Below are positions 1-7,687 of a stretch of DNA of 64,000 bases, piece after piece. The notes beneath the pieces were generated by a model. The model saw nothing but the letters and a program-made list of their open reading frames with translations. It did not search any database and was not told where the DNA came from. How positions within the stretch are numbered: position 1 is the stretch's first letter; every line of letters starts with the position of its first letter. This stretch comes from Colwellia psychrerythraea 34H (lineage in GTDB: Bacteria; Pseudomonadota; Gammaproteobacteria; Enterobacterales; Alteromonadaceae), in the NCBI RefSeq assembly GCF_000012325.1, contig NC_003910.7:4712001-4776000 (forward strand), in the 5' to 3' direction. Both the position numbers and the translations under genes were made by a program.

Positions 1-91
1 TATAAATAAGAGCAACAACAGCCAGCACTAAATAATAACGCCATGGGGCGGTATTTAGTGGGTTATTGTTTTTGGCTGCTTTTTTATTCAC
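1..91 (-). CDS. ftsI: Peptidoglycan transpeptidase FtsI (PBP3), N-terminal fragment
   Basis: Only the first 30 codons are inside the window. They read as a short polar stretch (KKAAKNNNPLNTAP) followed by W-R-Y-Y and a hydrophobic run (LVLAVVALIY), which fits the cytoplasmic tail and single membrane anchor of division transpeptidases. The start is a GTG at 91-89, because an in-frame TAA lies upstream and no ATG falls between. The GGAG before it is very close to the start, so the ribosome site is imperfect. It follows ftsL in the conserved dcw order mraZ-rsmH-ftsL-ftsI. FtsI crosslinks septal peptidoglycan with FtsW. The call rests mainly on gene order plus the anchor, since the catalytic domain is outside the window. 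Confidence 0.75.
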   Translation of the reverse strand, partial: MNKKAAKNNNPLNTAPWRYYLVLAVVALIY

Positions 92-229
92 ACCGCTCCA
101 TATATATTATTGTTTTGCTGTTGCCTAACTTATGCTTGGCTTATATCTAACTCAAATTCAGCTAAAGTTTTTCTATCTTTGTTAACTATTAACTTATACT
201 TTTAAGAAACTTGAACCCACATTCTGTTT

Positions 230-538
230 TTATTCCAAGGTGACAATCACTTCCGAATTTCCATTCGGACGTTTCATATCCAATAAGTTTTTTGCTTTAC
301 TCTCAATTGCGCTGTGCTCAGCCAAACTACTTTGTTCTAATAATAAATTGCGCCATTCAATATTTAAGTCATCTTTTTGTGACAATAAGACTTCAAGTTC
401 ACTGGTTGTCTGTCTATTGATATGACTGTAATAGATCACAGAAAACGAAGACATCACGACAAACAACAACAAAATATAAGTAACGCTATAACGGACAATA
501 TCTTGCCAAATATCAAAAACTAAGGCACGCGCAGCCAT
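230..538 (-). CDS. ftsL: Cell division protein FtsL
   Basis: This 102-residue bitopic protein has a short cytoplasmic N-terminus, one membrane segment (about residues 19-38, VTYILLLFVVMSSFSVIYYS) and a periplasmic leucine-zipper-like coiled coil (about 42-85). That is the normal size and layout of FtsL, which forms the FtsQLB complex that activates FtsWI at the septum. The C-terminus (NSEVIVTLE) resembles the usual FtsL end. It starts 2 nt after the rsmH stop and is followed by ftsI, so it is part of the leftward dcw operon. FtsL is poorly conserved in sequence, so position carries much of the identification. Confidence 0.9.
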   Translation of the reverse strand: MAARALVFDIWQDIVRYSVTYILLLFVVMSSFSVIYYSHINRQTTSELEVLLSQKDDLNIEWRNLLLEQSSLAEHSAIESKAKNLLDMKRPNGNSEVIVTLE

Positions 539-540
539 AA

Positions 541-1491
541 CTAATCAGTGTTTCTTTCTAAACGCTCTGCAACACGTAATACTGAACTGCGAGAGCGAAC
601 ATTTTCTTCAACTTCCGTTTGACTTGGTTTTAACCTACGACCAACTAAAGAAAGTTTTTTGCCCTTATTTAATTCAATTTCACTTATAGGTAAGCCACGT
701 GGAACTTTTTTACCTTGGGAATGTTTTTTCATAAACTGTTTAACTAAACGATCTTCAAGTGAATGAAAACTAATAACAACAAGACGTCCGCCTTCTGCTA
801 GCACGTCAAGAGAAGCAACAAGGGCTTTCTCTATTTGATCCAATTCACTATTAATATACATACGAATAGCTTGAAAGCTTCGTGTTGCTGGATGCTTTTT
901 TATTTCTCTTTGAGGAGCAGTAGTTTTAATGAGTTTTGCTAATTGGCTTGTTCTAGTTAATGGTGTTTCTTCTCGGGTATCAACAATAGCATTGGCGATT
1001 CGCCATGCATGTTTTTCTTCACCAAAAGTACGTAATACCCAAGTGATGTCCTCAACATCGGCAACCGCTAGCCATTCTGCTGCTGTCTGGCCTTTACTGG
1101 TATCCATACGCATATCGAGTGGACCATCTTTCATGAAGCTGAAACCGCGTTCAGCTTCGTCAAGTTGAGGAGAAGATACGCCAAGATCAAGCAAAATACC
1201 GTCAACCTTACCAGTTAACTCGTGCTTTTCTGCAATTTCAGCCAAAGCAGCAAAGCCTTGGTGCTCAATCAAAAAACGCTTATCATCTTTGAACTTTTCA
1301 GCGGCGGTAATTGCTGTAGGATCACGATCAATGGCGATTAAACGTCCATTGTCTGATAACTTAGAAAGAATGACTGAAGAGTGACCGCCGCGACCGAAAG
1401 TACAATCGATATAACAACCGTCATCGGTTATAGCTAAGCCATCAACGGCTTCATTGAGCAACACTGAGATATGAGTGGTGTCTAGTTCCAT
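541..1491 (-). CDS. rsmH: 16S rRNA (cytosine(1402)-N(4))-methyltransferase RsmH
   Basis: This 316-residue protein has the family's usual length. It methylates N4 of C1402 in the 16S rRNA decoding centre using S-adenosylmethionine. The N-terminus carries [10 protein letters not shown] and the SAM-binding motif [10 protein letters not shown] (about residues 29-38). [18 protein letters not shown] follows near residue 106, and the C-terminal half has [10 protein letters not shown] and a basic RRLKPS segment. It is the second gene of the dcw operon, 59 nt downstream of mraZ and 2 nt before ftsL. No strong Shine-Dalgarno is visible before the ATG at 1491, which is preceded by AT-rich sequence. Confidence 0.97.
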   Translation of the reverse strand: MELDTTHISVLLNEAVDGLAITDDGCYIDCTFGRGGHSSVILSKLSDNGRLIAIDRDPTAITAAEKFKDDKRFLIEHQGFAALAEIAEKHELTGKVDGILLDLGVSSPQLDEAERGFSFMKDGPLDMRMDTSKGQTAAEWLAVADVEDITWVLRTFGEEKHAWRIANAIVDTREETPLTRTSQLAKLIKTTAPQREIKKHPATRSFQAIRMYINSELDQIEKALVASLDVLAEGGRLVVISFHSLEDRLVKQFMKKHSQGKKVPRGLPISEIELNKGKKLSLVGRRLKPSQTEVEENVRSRSSVLRVAERLERNTD

Positions 1492-1550
1492 GTTATATTT
1501 TTATAACCCTTGTTAACGCATTTATTTTTAAAAAGTGACTTTGGTAAAAA

Positions 1551-2009
1551 CTAAAGTGATAAATCTAGTAGGCGTTCAGTCAATTCAATTTCACCCGATT
1601 GTATTTTGCTAATGCCCTGAAGCATTTGCGATTGCCATGCTGTGTCATGCCAAATTTCAAATTTTTTCAATTGACCAACAAGCATGACATTTTTTTCTAA
1701 ACTTGCATGCTGTCTTAAAGGACCGTTTATTAATAGTCTGCCGTTTTTATCCATCTCGCAGTCACTAGCATTACCTAAAATAACTTGCTGCAATAAACGC
1801 TCTTGCGGGTTCATGCTTGATAGATTGCACAGCTTTAATTCAATTTCTTCCCATTCGGGTAGCGGGTAAAGTAATAAACACGGATGTTGAATATCAACCG
1901 TACAGACCATTTTTCCTTGGCAATCAGCAAATAGCTCTTCGCGATACTTAGTAGGTATCGTGATCCTATTTTTGCTGTCAAGCGTAATTGCGCTAGTGCC
2001 TCTAAACAT
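1551..2009 (-). CDS. mraZ: Transcriptional regulator MraZ
   Basis: This 152-residue protein has two SpoVT/AbrB-type swapped-hairpin DNA-binding repeats. The first is at about residues 5-50 (SAITLDSKNRITIPTKYRE) and the second at about 75-125 (SDCEMDKNGRLLINGPLR). MraZ forms a ring-shaped oligomer that binds direct repeats in its own promoter and represses the dcw cluster. The start was placed at the ATG at 2009 (MFRGTSAIT, the conserved N-terminus). An upstream in-frame start at 2078 would put coding sequence across the operator repeats. GAGTGAAG lies just upstream as a ribosome site. It is the first gene of the leftward operon. Confidence 0.96.
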   Translation of the reverse strand: MFRGTSAITLDSKNRITIPTKYREELFADCQGKMVCTVDIQHPCLLLYPLPEWEEIELKLCNLSSMNPQERLLQQVILGNASDCEMDKNGRLLINGPLRQHASLEKNVMLVGQLKKFEIWHDTAWQSQMLQGISKIQSGEIELTERLLDLSL

Positions 2010-2073
2010 ATCTGTTGTTACTTCACTCTTTTGAACAATAAATAAACAAGTGTTTGATAATGTGATTCTAAGA

Positions 2074-2098
2074 TCCACATTTCTCCACTTTTTTCCAC
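2074..2098 (-). promoter_or_regulatory. MraZ operator: three GTGGA direct repeats
   Basis: On the minus strand GTGGA occurs three times at an exact 10-base period (plus-strand TCCAC at 2074-2078, 2084-2088 and 2094-2098), in the mraZ 5' region 65 nt before its start. MraZ is known to bind short G-rich direct repeats spaced by about one helical turn in this position, so this is very probably the autoregulatory operator of the dcw operon. Confidence 0.88.
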
Positions 2099-2106
2099 AT
2101 TGCTAC

Positions 2107-2136
2107 AGTTTAGTGAAAAAAGCAACGATCTGTCAA
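2107..2136 (-). promoter_or_regulatory. Sigma-70 promoter of the dcw operon
   Basis: Reading leftwards, TTGACA (plus 2131-2136) is followed after 18 nt by TAAACT (plus 2107-2112), a perfect -35 and a fair -10. The predicted start near 2100 puts the three MraZ repeats directly at and after +1, the expected arrangement for repression of transcription initiation. Confidence 0.75.
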
Positions 2137-2320
2137 GTGAGGAAAACGAAAAACGAGTATGGATACACTGGCTATAACACCAGTAAAATTAAGGCTTTCG
2201 AGGAAGTAGATGAAATTGTGGACTTTTGTGGCAAGTAATCCCAGAAAAGGACAAAAAAATAATTTTTTTACTGAAATGGTGTCTATTTTTAGCGACAGGG
2301 GTGATGAAGGTGGTGTTTAG

Positions 2321-2354
2321 GGGGCGCTTTTTCCCAAAAAGAAAAAGCGGCCCC
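2321..2354 (-). terminator. Hairpin after the acyl-CoA dehydrogenase gene
   Basis: CGCTTTTTC (2325-2333) pairs with GAAAAAGCG (2341-2349), extended by GGGG and CCCC around a one-base bulge. It lies 22 nt past the stop codon of the leftward dehydrogenase gene. The U-tract after it is poor, so termination may be incomplete. Confidence 0.5.
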
Positions 2355-2376
2355 TAACAGAGCCAATCATAGGTAT

Positions 2377-4185
2377 TTAGAATAGCTCATCATCAATAGC
2401 AAACAAACATTCACAGCCTGATTTTGCTGATGCAATTAATGAAAGTCGACGTGGCAATAATCGAGTAAAGAAATATCGAGCAGTATGCACTTTACTTTGA
2501 TAAAAATCTTCACCGCTTTCACCGTTGTTCTGTTGCTGTGACAAAGAAACTTGTGCCATTTTCGCCCAAACAAATGCCATCGCCGTATAACCAAAGACAT
2601 GTAAATAGTCATTTGCCGATGCGCCTAATTCATTTATGTCATCTTGTGACTTAGACAATAAATCAGTCGTTAACTCAGTTAAATCAGTTACGGCTGCAGC
2701 TAAAGGGGTAATAAATTCACTCATGGCTTGATCGTGTGAACAGCTTTCAATGAAAGTATTCACTTCATCAGTAAACACTTTTAGCATAGCACCTTTTGAA
2801 CCAGCTACTTTGCGCATTAATAAATCCATGGCTTGAATGCCATTGGTGCCTTCGTATATTTGGGTAATTCGAGCATCACGTACTAATTGCTCTTGACCCC
2901 ATTCACGAATGTAACCATGGCCACCAAAAACTTGTTGACCCGCAACTGTATTTTCAAAACCTAAATCGGTGAAAAATGCTTTGGCAATAGGTGTCATCAA
3001 TGCTGCTAATGTTTCACCTTTAACTTGTTCTTCGCCTTCAGCATAAGTAGCGTAATCCAGTTGCATAGAAATATAACTAGAAAGCGCGCGTGATCCTTCA
3101 TTCAGTGCTTTCATATTTAAAAGCATACGACGAACATCACCATGAACCATGATAGAGTCGGCTTCTTGATCAGGATTTTTAACACCATTAGTTTTACTAT
3201 CAAGTGCTCGACCTTGTAACCTGTCTTTCGCGTACTCTAGCGCATTTTGATAAGAACGTACTGCAGCACTCAAACCTTGGATACCGACACCAATTCGTTC
3301 AAAGTTCATCATGGTGAACATACATGCTAAGCCTTTATTTAGTTCACCAATTAAGAAACCTTTTGAATCATCAAAATTCATGACGCAAGTTGCCGAGGCA
3401 TGAATACCCATTTTATGTTCTATAGAGCCACAACTAACATTGTTATATTCACCAAGCGTTTCATCATCATTAACATTAAATTTAGGCACTAAAAATAGAG
3501 AAATACCACGAGGTCCAGCTGGTGCATCCGGTAATTTTGCTAAGACTAAATGAACAATATTTTCAGTAAGATCATGCTCACCGCCCGTGATAAATATTTT
3601 GTTACCCGTAATGCTATAACTACCATCATCTTGCGGGATAGCTTTGGTACGGATAATGCCAAGATCAGAGCCAGAATGTGATTCAGTTAAACACATAGAT
3701 GCAGACCAATCACCCGCATACATGCGCGTTAAATAGCGCTCTTTTAATTCATCACTACCATGTTTTGCTAATGATAGTGCCGCACCTGCGGTAAGCACTG
3801 GATAAAGCGCAAAAGATATATCGGCGCTACACAACATTTCTTCATGCATCGCAGTTAACATTTTTGGCATACCCATGCCGCCATAGTTAACATCACCGCC
3901 AAGTGCAGTCCAGCCTCCCTCAGCATAAGTATTAAACGCTTCTTTATAACCAGGAGCAGTGGTAACGACACCATCTTTAAAACTCACACCAATTTCATCA
4001 CCTTGACGAGCAATAGGATCAAGTTCTTGTTCAGCAATTTTGGCACATTCTTGTAAAATAGCTTGAGCTGTTTCTTTATCAACTTGCTCCGCTAATTTAG
4101 GTAGTTTTTGCCACATATCATCCGCTTTAAATACTTCATAAAGCAAAAAACTCATCTCTTTTAACGGAACTTTATACTCAGCCAT
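2377..4185 (-). CDS. Acyl-CoA dehydrogenase (DmdC/FadE-like, C-terminal-domain family)
   Basis: This 602-residue FAD flavoprotein oxidises an acyl-CoA thioester to the enoyl-CoA. Dehydrogenase domains run through residues 1-460: SMCLTESHSGSDLG near residue 165, ITGNKIFITGGEHD, FERIGVG, and VFGGHGYIREWGQEQLVRDARI with IYEGTNGIQAMDLL near 425-450. A further helical C-terminal domain (about 465-595) marks the roughly 600-residue class that includes methylmercaptopropionyl-CoA dehydrogenase DmdC. The start at 4185 (MAEYKVP) has a good GGAAG ribosome site. A longer in-frame version adds an unlikely AT-rich leader. The gene stands alone. Its substrate cannot be told from sequence: beta-oxidation of fatty acids and DMSP breakdown are both possible. 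Confidence 0.88.
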   Translation of the reverse strand: MAEYKVPLKEMSFLLYEVFKADDMWQKLPKLAEQVDKETAQAILQECAKIAEQELDPIARQGDEIGVSFKDGVVTTAPGYKEAFNTYAEGGWTALGGDVNYGGMGMPKMLTAMHEEMLCSADISFALYPVLTAGAALSLAKHGSDELKERYLTRMYAGDWSASMCLTESHSGSDLGIIRTKAIPQDDGSYSITGNKIFITGGEHDLTENIVHLVLAKLPDAPAGPRGISLFLVPKFNVNDDETLGEYNNVSCGSIEHKMGIHASATCVMNFDDSKGFLIGELNKGLACMFTMMNFERIGVGIQGLSAAVRSYQNALEYAKDRLQGRALDSKTNGVKNPDQEADSIMVHGDVRRMLLNMKALNEGSRALSSYISMQLDYATYAEGEEQVKGETLAALMTPIAKAFFTDLGFENTVAGQQVFGGHGYIREWGQEQLVRDARITQIYEGTNGIQAMDLLMRKVAGSKGAMLKVFTDEVNTFIESCSHDQAMSEFITPLAAAVTDLTELTTDLLSKSQDDINELGASANDYLHVFGYTAMAFVWAKMAQVSLSQQQNNGESGEDFYQSKVHTARYFFTRLLPRRLSLIASAKSGCECLFAIDDELF

Positions 4186-4478
4186 GATGACTTCCCTTAT
4201 TAAATTTTTATTTCTGTGTGGTAAACACACAATTAAAACACTTGTTTGAATAATAATGTAAATCATGAAAATGTAAAGCTATATCGAACAATAGCTCAGT
4301 ATTTTTTACTTAATGGGAAGGTTATTCAGATAAATAATGGTATTTACTGGTTAGAACTTTGATCGCTATTTGTTATCATATTTAAAACTAAGTTAATGTG
4401 TTATTTAGGCTTTATATCCGTTATCAATCGAGATGCATGTTTCAGAATGCGAGAGTGATTCCAATGGTAGGGATAGAT

Positions 4479-5546
4479 ATGAAAATTAAGAAAGTGATAA
4501 TAACTTTACTAACCTCTGTACTAGCGAGTAACAATTACGTGAGCATCGATTTACCTTATGCCTTTTTTAAAAAGCATCATCTTCCGTTAACGATAATGAC
4601 CTTGCTATTAGTATTTATGACTAAAGCGCAAGCACAGCAATTGAGCTTTAGTAAAACTCAAGTAGACCAAGGGTATAACTTTCAATACCAATGGCTCGAT
4701 CACACCAAAACCAAACAAGCTATTAGCTTTACCTTAAATCAAGATGGGTTATTTGAGCGCTTTAGGAATTTCAGAACTTACCAAGATAGTTACGCACAAA
4801 AAACGATTCTCAAGCGTATTAAGAAAAAAATGCAACAAAGCCCTATTCAGGGCGTGCAAATATTTTATCGACAACAACAAAATAGGTTTGTCATTGAAGC
4901 CAAGGGCTCAGATAGAGATAAAGTAGCGAAAGCTTATCAAACATTAGCTAGACTTGAGAATGAAGTCAGGCAACAGTATCTTGAGGATACCTATTATCAA
5001 ACGTTTACCAATCATGAACAGATAAATGGTATTAAAGTAGATCATGTAAGTATTGCGAATAATTCGGTCATTGATTTAAAACCATTAAAGCCACTAATTT
5101 TAGATCATGTCTCAATTAAGAATATTCGAAAAGTCACCAACTACGTATTGGGTTTTGTACAGAGTATTCCTTATAACACCTTAGACTCTCGCCTGACTTC
5201 TTCCGGTGCGGGTTTTAATCCACCATTACAATTACTGTGGGAAAACCAAGGCGATTGCGATAGTAAAATGACATTAACTGCGGCGTTATTAAGGGCTTTG
5301 ATGCCACGTATTGATATGGCTTTAATCTATATTGATGGTCATGCTTTTATTGGAATTAATATAGAGGGCGAAGCAGGAGAAGTAACGATTACCCATAATA
5401 AAGTAAAGTATTTGTTAGCTGAGCCTACGGGACCAGCGTTACTGCCTTTAGGTACGCTAGCCCCAGAGTCAGAGTTAGCTATTAATCAAGGGCACTATAT
5501 TGCCCAAGATTATCATGTAGCTTTAGCTGAGCAGAAAGCTGAATAG
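4479..5546 (+). CDS. Exported transglutaminase-like protein of unknown role
   Basis: This 355-residue protein is probably exported. Hydrophobic stretches occur near residues 5-16 and 36-50, the latter ending in KAQAQQ like a signal-peptidase site. The C-terminal third carries a likely papain/transglutaminase triad: Cys260 in QGDCDSK, His288 in DGHAFIGI and Glu315 in LLAEPTGP. The middle region (about 150-235) is not recognised. The ATG at 4479 was chosen for its AGGGA ribosome site; upstream in-frame ATGs lack one. The start remains the least certain part because two hydrophobic segments precede the mature domain. The gene is isolated and convergent with the DyP peroxidase gene. It may be a peptidase or crosslinking enzyme; the substrate is unknown. 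Confidence 0.65.
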   Translation: MKIKKVIITLLTSVLASNNYVSIDLPYAFFKKHHLPLTIMTLLLVFMTKAQAQQLSFSKTQVDQGYNFQYQWLDHTKTKQAISFTLNQDGLFERFRNFRTYQDSYAQKTILKRIKKKMQQSPIQGVQIFYRQQQNRFVIEAKGSDRDKVAKAYQTLARLENEVRQQYLEDTYYQTFTNHEQINGIKVDHVSIANNSVIDLKPLKPLILDHVSIKNIRKVTNYVLGFVQSIPYNTLDSRLTSSGAGFNPPLQLLWENQGDCDSKMTLTAALLRALMPRIDMALIYIDGHAFIGINIEGEAGEVTITHNKVKYLLAEPTGPALLPLGTLAPESELAINQGHYIAQDYHVALAEQKAE

Positions 5547-5617
5547 ACAATGGAGCCTAAAGAGCAGTCAGTAGACTAGGACATTTGTTCATAGTAACTA
5601 CCTAAAAGAATAAAGGT

Positions 5618-6547
5618 TTAGTCAATATCTGCAACATGAGCAAGAAAGGTCAAACTCGGCGCAAAAAAAGCACTGCCCGTTTCGGCTTGGGTATATTTAA
5701 GTAAATGATCTGAATTACCATGCCCATCACCATGAATCATGCTTTTAAGCATAGTTTCAAAGGGCTTAGGTGACTGACAATACGACACAAAAAATAAGCC
5801 TTTACGCTTCATGTCGCCATAAGGCATGCTTTGCCTGACAATTTCAATACTATTTCCTTGCTCATCTTTAAGGCTGGTACGTTTAGTATGCGCAGTCAGT
5901 GCCTTATCTTCGCTATCATATTCAACGTTATCTAGTTTGGTTCGACCATAAACATCTTCTTGTTCATGTTCAGCCAGCGATCCCCAAAGTGTTAAATTAT
6001 GTTGATACCGTTGAGTGTGCAAATAACTACCGCCAGTAAAGTTAATATCATCTTGCTCTTTAACCAAAGCGACTTCTCGACGATGTAAACCTTGAGGGTT
6101 TTCAGTACCATCAACAAAACCAGTTAAATCTCTGCCATCTAAAAATCTAAAAGCTTGTACTTGTTCAATTAATTCAACACTATCACCGAGTAACTCACAC
6201 ACCTTAGTGCTGACAATATGATTAACATCGGCGCGATCACTGCGAATTTCAATATAAATATCATAACTATTTGTCGGTGCAACTCTGTCATCACTATGCA
6301 TTGCAGGAAATGGCGCTAACATCGCTGGACGTGCTTGGGGATAAAATTCATCCCAATAAGCATCACCAATAGCGACAACGCCAATAAGGTTTGCTTCTGA
6401 AAACTGATCAGAATAATTATCAAAAAGCTTGGGTAGACGAGAAATTGCCGCACGAATAAATGCATTCTTATCATCGAGTGCGTTAAATAATAGATAATTT
6501 CCATGAAGGTTTGGTTCAGCACAAATACCAAATTGTTCTCTAGCCAT
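5618..6547 (-). CDS. Dye-decolorizing (DyP-type) heme peroxidase, YfeX-like
   Basis: This 309-residue protein has the size of the P/B-type DyP peroxidases. The diagnostic GXXDG motif is GFVDGTENP (143-151, catalytic Asp146). His220 (TAHTKR) fits the proximal heme ligand and Arg238 (IVRQSMPYG) the distal arginine. GLFFVSYCQS and the C-terminal ALTFLA-like segment are also typical. It uses peroxide to oxidise dyes, porphyrinogens or other bulky substrates and is cytoplasmic, since no signal peptide is seen. AGGA and GGAAAATG sit at the start. A 6-2-6 palindrome lies about 50 nt upstream. There is no neighbouring encapsulin gene, so it is probably not a cargo enzyme. Confidence 0.93.
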   Translation of the reverse strand: MAREQFGICAEPNLHGNYLLFNALDDKNAFIRAAISRLPKLFDNYSDQFSEANLIGVVAIGDAYWDEFYPQARPAMLAPFPAMHSDDRVAPTNSYDIYIEIRSDRADVNHIVSTKVCELLGDSVELIEQVQAFRFLDGRDLTGFVDGTENPQGLHRREVALVKEQDDINFTGGSYLHTQRYQHNLTLWGSLAEHEQEDVYGRTKLDNVEYDSEDKALTAHTKRTSLKDEQGNSIEIVRQSMPYGDMKRKGLFFVSYCQSPKPFETMLKSMIHGDGHGNSDHLLKYTQAETGSAFFAPSLTFLAHVADID

Positions 6548-6594
6548 TTTCCATTCCTATTAGCGTATTTTATATGACAAACTTATATTGTTTG

Positions 6595-6608
6595 TATTGT
6601 ACACAATA
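6595..6608. promoter_or_regulatory. Palindrome upstream of the DyP peroxidase gene
   Basis: TATTGT and ACAATA face each other across AC, 48 nt before the peroxidase start codon. Its position in the promoter region suggests an operator, but no regulator can be assigned. Confidence 0.35.
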
Positions 6609-6759
6609 AATATTATTTTATACTACTTTCATTAAGTTTATGATCTTGTTTTACGTAGAGAAAATAAATTAGAGCGATACTTAGACTTGGATATTTTAAT
6701 CCGCATAAGCGCACAGCAATTTAATAAAAGGGTTATTAGCTTACTTAGACGGTAACCAC

Positions 6760-7680
6760 TTAAATCACCTTCCATAATCCTTTATCATTTATGCACATTA
6801 ACTCTTTAAGTGTTTCTTTATCGTCGCCAAAGTGATTATTAAAAGTAATATTAATACATTGTTGTTTATTACGAGTAGCCTTTTTCCCCTTTATAATAGT
6901 GCCACGATTACCACTCTTAACATTTTGCCAAACCGACTTTGTTTGATTGCTGTCATTGAGTAATGCCACTACTTTTTCCTGCATTAATGCTACATCTTGA
7001 GCGGTTAAGTACTTAGCAGAGCGAGAGTCTGCATCGACAATACCTGTTAAGCCAGACACCACTTCAAATGGCAGGTTAATTACGCCTTTAAAAAAGCCAG
7101 ATACTAAACCGCTACTCGCTTCTGAGCCAACAGTCTTAGCATCAACAATAGTATTTTCAATACGTGATAGGTACTCTGGAATATAACCTCTGGAGAGCTC
7201 TATTTCTTCAAGGTAACGTGTGGAATGCGGTCGCCAACGAGCGACTTCTTCAGTGGTATTATTGGTAGTTTTAACAACAGCATCAACACGTTTAAGTATC
7301 GCTGGCATAGACGCCTGTAGTTTTGCTACTTGCTGTTCAATGCTCGCGATTTGACTTAGTAGTGTTGGTAATTGCCTTGAATAATATTCGCTTTCAACTA
7401 CGACTTGTTGCACCACAGGAAGAGAAGCCTCAACTTGCGATAAGATAGCGGGTGTTTGTTGAGCGACTAATTCCCTCACTTTACCCACTTCAATTCTGAC
7501 CAAGGCGACTTCACTAACAATATCATCAACTTTCGGACTAACTAAATCGACTGTTTGTGTGGTCTTTTCAATAACACTGATAATGGCAGGCACATGCAAA
7601 GTTAACTTGAATAGAGACAAGGCTAAAAAAGCAATTGCTAAAGCAAGCAATGCCTGAGAATAAGAAAATTGTTTCACCAT
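6760..7680 (-). CDS. Membrane-anchored coiled-coil protein with a surface-antigen-like C-terminus
   Basis: The protein has 306 residues. One membrane anchor (about 9-28, ALLALAIAFLALSLFKL) is followed by a long predicted coiled coil (about 35-170) of the methyl-accepting or scaffold kind. The C-terminal 65 residues (VWQNVKSGNRG...CINITFN...CINDKGLWKVI) resemble the small W/G/C pattern of rickettsial 17-kDa-type surface antigen domains. The start was placed at the ATG at 7680, 7 nt after the kinase stop. A TTG at 7701 would overlap the kinase gene by 14 nt. Either way the two genes are translationally linked, so the protein probably works with the TPR hybrid kinase upstream. Its function is unknown. 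Confidence 0.7.
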   Translation of the reverse strand: MVKQFSYSQALLALAIAFLALSLFKLTLHVPAIISVIEKTTQTVDLVSPKVDDIVSEVALVRIEVGKVRELVAQQTPAILSQVEASLPVVQQVVVESEYYSRQLPTLLSQIASIEQQVAKLQASMPAILKRVDAVVKTTNNTTEEVARWRPHSTRYLEEIELSRGYIPEYLSRIENTIVDAKTVGSEASSGLVSGFFKGVINLPFEVVSGLTGIVDADSRSAKYLTAQDVALMQEKVVALLNDSNQTKSVWQNVKSGNRGTIIKGKKATRNKQQCINITFNNHFGDDKETLKELMCINDKGLWKVI

Positions 7681-7687
7681 ACGAATA

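Noticed and set aside
1492..1507. GTTATA and TATAAC inverted repeat before rsmH, similar to a Zur box
   Set aside because: The half-sites are 4 nt apart instead of 1, it lies between mraZ and rsmH, and it is explained by AT-rich composition.
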